Assembly: GCF_004346185.1 (NCBI RefSeq)
Contig: NZ_SMAI01000009.1
Coordinates: 62,001 to 126,000, forward strand
Origin: Aquabacter spiritensis
GTDB lineage: Bacteria; Pseudomonadota; Alphaproteobacteria; Rhizobiales; Xanthobacteraceae
DNA: 64,000 nt
Direction: 5' to 3'
Shown in pieces: positions 16,109 to 22,784 of this stretch. How positions within the stretch are numbered: position 1 is the first letter of the stretch; each line of letters begins with the position of its first letter. The notes under the pieces were generated by a model. The model was not told the origin of the DNA. It saw nothing but the letters and a program-made list of their open reading frames with translations, and did not search any database. The translations under genes and the position numbers were made by a program.

Positions 16109-17221
16109 TCACGCGCGCGGCGCCGCCTGCGAGAGCTGCGCGACGACCCGGCCGAAGGCCGCGCCGAACCGCACGAAGTCGGGCGGCGCGACGGCGCCGA
16201 TGCAGCCGACGCGGAAGCTCTCGGCGGCCGCGGTCTTGCCGGGATAGATCGCGAATCCCTCCTCCAGCAGCCCGTCATACAGAGCCGCGAAATCCCACCA
16301 GACGGCATCCGGCGCCGGAAACGTGACGATGATCGGCGCCTGCAGCGCAGGCGCGACGAGGGGATGAAAACCGTGGGCCGCGAGACCGTCCGTCAAAGCG
16401 GCGAGATTGGCTTGGTAGCGCGCCAGGCGGGCGGGCGGCCCGCCCTCGGCGTCGAGGTCCGCCAAGGCGCGATCGAGGGCGGCCACGCATTGGGTCGGCG
16501 GCGTGAAGCGCCATTGCCCATTGGCCTCGAAGCCGGCCCATTGCGCCGCGAGATCGAGCACCAAAGCATGCGCCTGCCCGCCGGCACGGGCGACCGCTTC
16601 GGTCCGGGCGAGGACGAAAGCGAGACCCGGAACGCCCTGGAGGCATTTGTTGGCGGAACTCGCGAGCGCCTCGAACCGCACCGAAGCCGGGATCGGCAGT
16701 GCGCCGAACGAACTCATGGCGTCGATCAGCAGCCCGCAGCCGTGCCGCGCCGCGACGTCCGACACGTCCGCGAGCGGGGTGAGGAGGCCGGTCGTGGTCT
16801 CGCAATGGACGACCGCGACGTGCCGGATCGTCGGGTCCTGCGCCAGCCGGCGCACGAGTGCCGCTACGTCCGGTGCCTCCGTTTCGGGACCCTCGAGCAT
16901 CGAGACGCGCCGCCCGGCCCGCGCCGCCATCTCCGCCATGCGCCGGCCATAGGCGCCGTTGACCAGGACCAGCACATGGCCGCCCGGCGGGACGAAGGTG
17001 CCCAGCATGGCCTCGACCGCGAAGGAGCCCGAGCCCTGGATCGGGATCGCGGTCAGGCCGTCATGTTCCGGCAGGAGCGCGCACAGCTTCGTGCGCACCC
17101 GCGCCGTCACGGCGATGAAGTCGCGGTCGCGCGAGCCCCAGTCGCGGTCCAGCGCGGCGCGCACGCTCGGTGCCGTGGTCAAAGGCCCGGGCGTCAGCAG
17201 TAAAGGCGGGCGGGACGTCAT
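16109..17221 (-). CDS. phnW: 2-aminoethylphosphonate:pyruvate transaminase, biosynthetic context
   Basis: PLP-dependent class V aminotransferase of 370 residues. LLTPGPLTT at 8-16 is the typical start, VHCETTTGLL near 138 and DAMSSFG near 167 flank the cofactor, and the Schiff-base lysine is Lys192 in SSANKCLQGVPG. PhnW interconverts phosphonoacetaldehyde plus alanine and 2-aminoethylphosphonate plus pyruvate. Degradative clusters pair it with phnX, which is absent here; it follows ppd and pepM, so the forward biosynthetic direction is inferred. Its ATG overlaps the ppd stop as ATGA, showing translational coupling. The normal length and intact catalytic residues suggest an active enzyme. Confidence 0.88.
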   Translation of the reverse strand: MTSRPPLLLTPGPLTTAPSVRAALDRDWGSRDRDFIAVTARVRTKLCALLPEHDGLTAIPIQGSGSFAVEAMLGTFVPPGGHVLVLVNGAYGRRMAEMAARAGRRVSMLEGPETEAPDVAALVRRLAQDPTIRHVAVVHCETTTGLLTPLADVSDVAARHGCGLLIDAMSSFGALPIPASVRFEALASSANKCLQGVPGLAFVLARTEAVARAGGQAHALVLDLAAQWAGFEANGQWRFTPPTQCVAALDRALADLDAEGGPPARLARYQANLAALTDGLAAHGFHPLVAPALQAPIIVTFPAPDAVWWDFAALYDGLLEEGFAIYPGKTAAAESFRVGCIGAVAPPDFVRFGAAFGRVVAQLSQAAPRA

Positions 17222-18363
17222 CGGCTTCCCCCCAGAAAGGCGCGGAACCGGTCCGCGACGGCGGACGGCGCGACGGTCGGCCGGCCGAGCCCCGGAACGG
17301 GATCCGCCGACACCTTGGCATGGACCAGAACCGGCCCCCGCGCCCCGGCCGCCGCGTCGAGCGCGGCGGCGAAGCCGGCTTGGTCGCGACAGCTCAAAGC
17401 GAGGCGATAGCCGCAGGCCTGCGCAATTCCGGCGAAGTCGATTCCGGGCGAGACCGTCCGCTGGCCGCCGGTCGAGGCGTGGCGCTCATTGTCGAAGACG
17501 ATATGGATCAGAGTGTCCGGCGCCCGGGCTCCGATCGTCGCGAGATTGCCCAGCTTCATCAAGGCCGCGCCGTCGCCGTCGAAGACGATCACGGGGCGCG
17601 GGGTGCACAGCGCGATGCCGAGCCCCACCGCGCTCGCCGCGCCCATGGCGCCGACCAGATAGAGGAAGCGCGGCTCGTCGCGCAGCGTGAAGAGTTCGCG
17701 GCCGCAATAGCCGGTCGTCGCCACCACGGCGGCATCGGACGGCAGGCGATCGAGCGCGAGCGCCAGCGCCGTCATGCGCGACGGCGGCAAGCCGCCGTCG
17801 CCCGGCAGGTCGGCGCGACGGCCCGGCGGGCGCGGCGGCGCGGCCGGCTCGTCGAGACCCGAGGGGGCGAGATCGTCCTTGCCGACCACGAAAGCGTGCG
17901 GCTGGCGGGTCGCGGCGAGGCCCGCCGCCGCCGCGTCGAGCGCCGGTCCGATGCCGGCCGCCTCCGCCGGAAACGGCACGCGCGGCACCCGCATCAAATC
18001 CAGGAGATCGGGGGTGATCGCGCCCATCAATTCGTGCTGCGGCTCGTCTTTGATGTCCGGCGCGCCGCGCCGCGATACCGCGAGCAGGACCGGGATGCGG
18101 AACGGCCAGTTCAGCGAGGTGAGCGGATTGACGGCATTGCCGAGGCCGGAATTCTGCATCAGGACCAAAGGCAGGCGGCCGGCGAACCAGGCGCCGGCGG
18201 CGATCGCCACCGCCTCGCCTTCGCTGGTGGCGACCACCCAGGGCGCGCGGGGATCGCTCGCGGCGGCATTGATCAGCGGCGTCAGGAAGCTGCAGGGCAC
18301 GCCGGTGACGAAATCGACGCCGCGTCCCCGCGCCTGTTCGAGAAAATCGGCGGCATCGATCAT
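17218..18363 (-). CDS. ppd: phosphonopyruvate decarboxylase
   Basis: Thiamine-diphosphate enzyme of 381 residues converting phosphonopyruvate to phosphonoacetaldehyde. This irreversible step pulls the unfavourable PEP mutase reaction. The N-terminal Pyr domain has the catalytic-glutamate segment TSEGEAVA at 46-53 and a start FVTGVPCSFL typical of Ppd. The C-terminal PP domain holds the ThDP/Mg motif GDGAALMKLGNLATIG, about 100 residues from the C-terminus, and then the DNERHASTGGQ segment. The start at 18363 is 2 nt beyond the pepM stop, and its own stop overlaps phnW, so the three genes form a tight operon. Sulfopyruvate decarboxylases are related, but the neighbours decide for phosphonate. 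Confidence 0.9.
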   Translation of the reverse strand: MIDAADFLEQARGRGVDFVTGVPCSFLTPLINAAASDPRAPWVVATSEGEAVAIAAGAWFAGRLPLVLMQNSGLGNAVNPLTSLNWPFRIPVLLAVSRRGAPDIKDEPQHELMGAITPDLLDLMRVPRVPFPAEAAGIGPALDAAAAGLAATRQPHAFVVGKDDLAPSGLDEPAAPPRPPGRRADLPGDGGLPPSRMTALALALDRLPSDAAVVATTGYCGRELFTLRDEPRFLYLVGAMGAASAVGLGIALCTPRPVIVFDGDGAALMKLGNLATIGARAPDTLIHIVFDNERHASTGGQRTVSPGIDFAGIAQACGYRLALSCRDQAGFAAALDAAAGARGPVLVHAKVSADPVPGLGRPTVAPSAVADRFRAFLGGSR

Positions 18364-18365
18364 GG

Positions 18366-19973
18366 TCACACCTGATTGCGGGCCGAGGCCAGATCGAACG
18401 CCGTGTTGATGTTGAACCAGTCGCCTGCCACCCACACGATGCGCAGCACCGCCCCCCGCGCGCGCAGCCGGCGGAACAGAAGGGCGAGGTCCGCCGTATC
18501 GAGCAGCGCCTCGGCGCGCAGCCGTTCGATCTCCTGCGCGATCGCCGCCGCGCCGGCCTGCGACACCCGGGCGAGGCCGATCCACTGGCCATGGCCGTCG
18601 GCGACATCCGCGCCGATATCGCACAATTCCGCATCGCCATCGGCGAACCAGTCTTCGTCGCGGCCGCGACTGGCACGCACCCGGTCGGCGGGGCCGGTCG
18701 CGGCCGCGTCGACCACCAAAACGATGTCGCCCTCGGCCGCCAGCAGCCGGTCCAGCACGTGCCGGCGGTAGAGAATGTCGCCGAAGGCGAGCAGCGTCGG
18801 CGCGTCGAGCCGGTCGGCGACGGCGGCGAGCGAGGCCACCTCTCCGCTCGTCTCCCAGGCGGGATTGGCGCGGGTGGAGACGCCGGAGAGCGCCACCGCC
18901 TCGCCCCGCCAGCCGGTGACGACGCAGACCGCTTTGATGCCGGCGCCCTTCAGCGTCTCGACCTGCCGCGCCAGCAGGCTGCGGCCACGCACGTCGATCA
19001 TGCATTTCGGCCGGTCGGCGGTGAGGTCGCCGAGTTCCGCGCCGCGGCTCGCGGCGAGGATGACAGCCTGGCCGACCGGCGGGCGGACGAGATAGCGCCG
19101 CTCCGCCGCCTCCAGTTCGGCATTGCCGGACAGTTCGAACACGTCGGCGAGCGGCGCCACCCGCGCCTCGACGCCGACCAAGGAGCGGGTGGCGAAGATT
19201 TCGCGCGAGGTCTCGCGCATCGCGGTGATGGCGGCGCGCAGATTGTGGTTCGCCCACACCACGGCCGACACGCCGGCCGCTTCGAACATCTCGGCGGGGG
19301 TGCGGAAATATTTGGTGGGAATGAGGATGACCGGGCAGCGGTCGCCCCAGGCGGCGCAGAAGGCGAGCACCTCGTCGGGCTCGGCCTTCTTGGAATGGAT
19401 CACCAGCGCGTCGGCGCCCGCCGCGTGGAAGGCGTGCGCCCGGGCCAGCGCCTCGTCGAGCCCGCGATTGGCGACCAGCGCCTCGATCCGCGCGACCAGC
19501 ACGAAATCCGCGCCCGCCTGGCTGTCCTTGCCCGCCTTGATCTTCCCGCAGAATTCCGCGATGTCCGCCAGGTCCTGGTCGTCGCCGAGGAAGGAATTGG
19601 TCTTCGGGAAGAGCTTGTCCTCGATGCAGACGCCGGCGATCCCGCGTTGCTCCAGCTTGCGCACCAGCCGGCGGACATTGTTGAAATTGCCGTAGCCGGT
19701 ATCGCCGTCCGCGAGGATCGGCACGCTGGTGCGGTCGGCCATGAATTCCAGGACTTCGAGCACCTGGGTCCAGGACGCCTCGTTGGAATCGCGCACCCCC
19801 AAAGCGGCCGAGATGGACAGGCCCGACGCCCAGACGGCGGGAAATCCCGCCTCCTCGGCGATCCGCGCCGACAGCGCATTGTGCGCCTCCATCAGGTACG
19901 CGGTCTCCGTCCGGGCGAGCAGATGCCGCAGGGCGGCGCCCTTGGAGATGTTGGAAGACGTCGGATCGGACAT
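18366..19973 (-). CDS. pepM: PEP mutase fused to nucleotidyltransferase (PntC-like)
   Basis: A two-domain 535-residue enzyme. Residues 1-295 are phosphoenolpyruvate mutase, with DGDTGYGN at 89-96 and the diagnostic EDKLFPKTNSF at 118-128, which separates true mutases from isocitrate lyase relatives. It makes phosphonopyruvate, the committed C-P bond step. Residues 301-535 form a nucleotidyltransferase: AVILAASRGAELGDLT is a slightly altered form of the usual glycine-rich loop, followed by RPKCM with the conserved Lys. By comparison with PntC enzymes it should activate 2-aminoethylphosphonate as CMP-AEP for transfer to lipid or glycan. No ribosome-binding site is clear before 19973; a 29-residue upstream extension is open but runs through a hairpin. 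Confidence 0.9.
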   Translation of the reverse strand: MSDPTSSNISKGAALRHLLARTETAYLMEAHNALSARIAEEAGFPAVWASGLSISAALGVRDSNEASWTQVLEVLEFMADRTSVPILADGDTGYGNFNNVRRLVRKLEQRGIAGVCIEDKLFPKTNSFLGDDQDLADIAEFCGKIKAGKDSQAGADFVLVARIEALVANRGLDEALARAHAFHAAGADALVIHSKKAEPDEVLAFCAAWGDRCPVILIPTKYFRTPAEMFEAAGVSAVVWANHNLRAAITAMRETSREIFATRSLVGVEARVAPLADVFELSGNAELEAAERRYLVRPPVGQAVILAASRGAELGDLTADRPKCMIDVRGRSLLARQVETLKGAGIKAVCVVTGWRGEAVALSGVSTRANPAWETSGEVASLAAVADRLDAPTLLAFGDILYRRHVLDRLLAAEGDIVLVVDAAATGPADRVRASRGRDEDWFADGDAELCDIGADVADGHGQWIGLARVSQAGAAAIAQEIERLRAEALLDTADLALLFRRLRARGAVLRIVWVAGDWFNINTAFDLASARNQV

Positions 19974-20034
19974 GAGGCCGGCGCACCGCGAGTCGGTTGG
20001 GGAGACCTCGACCGTAAAGCGCGACCGCACGGGA

Positions 20035-20054
20035 GGGAAACAGGATTGTTTCCC
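20035..20054. other. 8-bp hairpin between lysR and pepM
   Basis: GGGAAACA, a 4-nt loop, then TGTTTCCC form a perfect stem 61 nt before the pepM start and 53 nt after the lysR stop. It may be the lysR terminator or a site controlling pepM. Confidence 0.45.
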
Positions 20055-20079
20055 GGCCAAGGATCACGGCCAAGGATCG
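20054..20079 (+). repeat. two 13-nt direct repeats next to the hairpin
   Basis: The unit CGGCCAAGGATC plus one base occurs twice head to tail, directly beside the hairpin at 20035-20054. Helical spacing (13 nt) is not typical of protein sites; the meaning is unknown. Confidence 0.6.
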
Positions 20080-20107
20080 CGGCGAATGATCCCGCCGCCG
20101 CTCACAC

Positions 20108-21064
20108 CTACAGCGACGACCCGAGCCAGGGCATATCGGCCAGCAGCACGGGCGCGACATGCGCGGCGAGTTCGCTCCGGCAGAAGGTCGCGAGTTCGCG
20201 CGGCAGCCGGCCGAGTTCCTGCCGGCGCGCGACCAGCACCAGCCGGCGCACCACGGCCGGCCCGGGCAGCGGCCAGCAGGCGAGCGCGGCCTGCGACACG
20301 CCCGCCTCGAATCCGCACAAGGGGGTGGAGACGGCGAAGCCCTCGCCCCGCACCACGACCGCCGTCACGCCCTGCGGCGTGTCGAATTCCAGGCGGCGCG
20401 GCAGGTCCAGCTTCAGCCGCCGCAAATGGCGCTCGACCTCGATCCCGGTTTTCGACCGCGCGGAATAGCGCACGAAAGGCAGCCGCGCGGCGAGCCGTGC
20501 GAGATCCTCCGGCCCCTCCGGGCGCGGCGTGCCGGCGGGCGCGATGAGGATATAGGGCTCGCTCAGCACGTCGAAGCGCTCCAGCCCCGCGACCTCTTCG
20601 AGTTCGTCGGCCCCGATCAGCAGATCGAGCTGGCGTGTCAGCAGGGCGGCGGCGTGGGACGCGGTGAGGCCGGCCTGCACCGAGGCCTCGTCCGCCTCCC
20701 GCAGCAGCGTGGCGCCGAGGGGCGCGGCGAGCGCCCGCGAGAGGGAATCGACCAGCCCCGCCCGCAACAGCGGGAACCGGCTATTCTCGGTCTCGCGCAG
20801 CATGGGGGCGATCTGCCGCGCCTCGGACAGAAGCGCGCTCGCCCGCTGGCGCAGCACGCCGCCGGCCGGCGTGAGGCCGAGCGGGCGCACGCTGCGGTCG
20901 AACAGGCGGGCCCCGGTGCGCGTTTCCAGCTCCGCGACGGCCTGCGACACCGCCGGCTGGGTCAGCCCCATCTGGCGCGCCGCCCCGGCCATGGACCCGC
21001 GATCGCAGACCGCGAGAAATATATCCAAGGTCCTGAGATCGAAGGGGATCGCCTCGCTGCGCAT
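20108..21064 (-). CDS. LysR-family transcriptional regulator
   Basis: A 318-residue LTTR. The winged HTH is at residues 9-70 (TLDIFLAVCDRGSMAGAARQ, QPAVSQAVAELE), followed by the linker helix and a periplasmic-binding-like effector domain starting near residue 95. GGAAGG 7 nt upstream supports ATG 21064 over a GTG at 21079. The gene is divergent from mgdA (181 nt between starts), the classic arrangement for an LTTR that controls its neighbour, and it is also the gene just upstream of pepM on the same strand. It could therefore control the mgd operon, the phosphonate operon, or both. A T-N11-A motif lies in the shared region. The inducer is unknown. Confidence 0.8.
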   Translation of the reverse strand: MRSEAIPFDLRTLDIFLAVCDRGSMAGAARQMGLTQPAVSQAVAELETRTGARLFDRSVRPLGLTPAGGVLRQRASALLSEARQIAPMLRETENSRFPLLRAGLVDSLSRALAAPLGATLLREADEASVQAGLTASHAAALLTRQLDLLIGADELEEVAGLERFDVLSEPYILIAPAGTPRPEGPEDLARLAARLPFVRYSARSKTGIEVERHLRRLKLDLPRRLEFDTPQGVTAVVVRGEGFAVSTPLCGFEAGVSQAALACWPLPGPAVVRRLVLVARRQELGRLPRELATFCRSELAAHVAPVLLADMPWLGSSL

Positions 21065-21082
21065 GGCCGCGCCTTCCACACT

Positions 21083-21097
21083 ATAAGCAACATTTAT
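21083..21097. promoter_or_regulatory. LTTR-type T-N11-A dyad in the lysR/mgdA divergent region
   Basis: ATAA-N7-TTAT gives a T-N11-A core with 4-bp arms, inside the only A/T-rich patch (21080-21107) between the two divergent genes. It is 19 nt upstream of the lysR start, so it suits autorepression; activation of mgdA from here would need a long reach. Confidence 0.45.
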
Positions 21098-21245
21098 ATT
21101 ATACCTCGATCGCGGGTGCGCTATCGAAGCCTGCGCACGAGGAACGGCGGACCCGAGTCACACGCGGGCCGCCGGTGCCGCACAGATTTTGCCGATCCCG
21201 CCCGCCCAGAAATGAGGCCGGACGCGACCTTCGGGGACCCGTGAG

Positions 21246-22502
21246 ATGTCGAGCCGCTATTCGGTCTTCAGCCTGATCGCCAACGCCTTTTCCGGGCAGA
21301 AAGGCTGGACGCCGGCCTGGCGCGACGCCGCGCCGCGCCCGGATTACGACGTGCTGGTCATCGGCGGCGGCGGGCATGGGCTGGCGACGGCCTATTACCT
21401 CGCCAAGGTCCATGGCATCCGCAACGTCGCGGTGCTGGAAAAGGGCACGATCGGCTCCGGCAATGCCGGGCGGAACACCACCATCATCCGCTCGAACTAT
21501 CTGCTCCCCGGCAATCAGCCCTTCTACGAATGGTCGATGAAGCTCTGGGAAGGGTTGGAGCAGGACCTCAATTACAACGCCATGGTCTCGCAGCGCGGCG
21601 TGCTCAACCTGTTCCATTCCGACGCCCAGCGCGACGCCTTCGCCCGGCGCGGCAATTCCATGCGCCTGTCGGGCGCCGATTCCGAGCTGATCGACCGCGA
21701 TCAGGTCCGCGCCCTCGCCCCGTTCCTGAATTTCGACCATGCCCGCTTCCCGATCCAGGGCGGCCTGCTGCAGAAGCGCGGCGGCACCGCGCGCCACGAT
21801 GCGGTGGTGTGGGGCTATGCCCGCGCCGCCGACCGGCTCGGCGTCGACATCGTGCAGAATTGCGAGGTCACCGGCTTCATCCGCGAGAACGGCGCGGTGG
21901 TCGGGGTGGAGACCACGCGGGGGCCGGTGCGCGCGCGCAAGATCGGGCTGGCGGTCGCCGGCTCCACCTCCCGGCTCACCCGGCTGCTCGATTTGCGGCT
22001 GCCGATCGAGAGCCACGTGCTCACCGCCTTCGTCTCCGAGGGGCTGAAGCCGGTGGTGCCGGGCGTCGTCACCTTCGGCATGGGGCATTTCTATGTCAGC
22101 CAGTCGGACAAAGGCGGCCTGGTGTTCGGCGGCGATATCGACGGCTACAATTCCTACGCCCAGCGCGGCAATCTGCCGGTGGTGGAGGATGTCTGCGAAG
22201 CCGCCATGGCACTGATGCCGCAGCTCGGGCGGCTGCGCGTCCTGCGCTCCTGGGCCGGCCTGATGGACATGTCGATGGACGGTTCGCCGATCATCGACCG
22301 CACGCCGATCCCCGGCCTCTATCTGAATTGCGGCTGGAATTACGGGGGCTTCAAGGCCACCCCGGCGTCCGGCTGGTGTTTCGCCTGGACGCTGGCACAG
22401 GACGCGCCCCATGCGCTGAACGCCGCCTACCGGCTCGACCGCTCCCGCACCGGCCACATGATCGACGAGAAGGGGGTCGGCGCCCAGCCGAACCTCCACT
22501 GA
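21246..22502 (+). CDS. mgdA: N-methylglutamate dehydrogenase subunit A (sarcosine oxidase beta-like)
   Basis: The 418-residue FAD-dependent oxidoreductase resembles SoxB of heterotetrameric sarcosine oxidase. The dinucleotide fold is VLVIGGGGHGLATAYYLAK at about 36-54, and GTIGSGNAGRNTTIIRSNY contains the region that carries the covalent flavin histidine in SoxB (here Arg-Asn-Thr replaces it, as can occur). The C-terminal GLYLNCGWNYGGFKATPASG closes the FAD site. In the mgd context it oxidises the N-methyl group of N-methylglutamate. It is the first gene of a five-gene run ending in purU. Sarcosine or another secondary amine is an alternative substrate, but complete mgs and gmaS genes nearby favour N-methylglutamate. 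Confidence 0.85.
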   Translation: MSSRYSVFSLIANAFSGQKGWTPAWRDAAPRPDYDVLVIGGGGHGLATAYYLAKVHGIRNVAVLEKGTIGSGNAGRNTTIIRSNYLLPGNQPFYEWSMKLWEGLEQDLNYNAMVSQRGVLNLFHSDAQRDAFARRGNSMRLSGADSELIDRDQVRALAPFLNFDHARFPIQGGLLQKRGGTARHDAVVWGYARAADRLGVDIVQNCEVTGFIRENGAVVGVETTRGPVRARKIGLAVAGSTSRLTRLLDLRLPIESHVLTAFVSEGLKPVVPGVVTFGMGHFYVSQSDKGGLVFGGDIDGYNSYAQRGNLPVVEDVCEAAMALMPQLGRLRVLRSWAGLMDMSMDGSPIIDRTPIPGLYLNCGWNYGGFKATPASGWCFAWTLAQDAPHALNAAYRLDRSRTGHMIDEKGVGAQPNLH

Positions 22503-22517
22503 CGAGGCGCCCCGACG

Positions 22518-22784
22518 ATGCGCATTCCCTGCCCCTATTGCGGGCTCCGCGACGCCCACGAATTCTCCTATCTCGGAGATGCCGCGCCGCAGCGCCCGGA
22601 TCCCGCCGCGCCGGACGCGGCGGACGCGTTCCACGATTACGTCTATCTCCGGGACAATCCGGCCGGTCCGATGCGTGAGCTGTGGTACCACGGCGCCGGC
22701 TGCCGGCGGTGGCTGGTCGTCGACCGCGACACCCGCACCCATGCCATTCTCGGCACGGCCTTCGCAACGGAGGCGCGGTCATGA
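22518..22784 (+). CDS. mgdB: N-methylglutamate dehydrogenase subunit B (sarcosine oxidase delta-like)
   Basis: The 88-residue subunit matches SoxD: CPYC at 5-8 followed by later cysteine and histidine positions including GAGCRRW form the small zinc-binding fold. LRDNPAGPMRELWYH is the conserved contact segment. It is a structural subunit that binds the alpha chain. It lies 15 nt after mgdA and overlaps the mgdC start as ATGA. Confidence 0.88.
   Translation: MRIPCPYCGLRDAHEFSYLGDAAPQRPDPAAPDAADAFHDYVYLRDNPAGPMRELWYHGAGCRRWLVVDRDTRTHAILGTAFATEARS

Noticed and set aside
16109-19973. Reading phnW and ppd as a phosphonate-degradation cluster
   Set aside because: The PEP mutase is a biosynthetic enzyme and phnX, phnA or C-P lyase genes are absent.
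18591-20468. A 625-codon plus-strand frame opposite pepM and lysR
   Set aside because: Shadow of two genes with diagnostic motifs; no sensible protein features.
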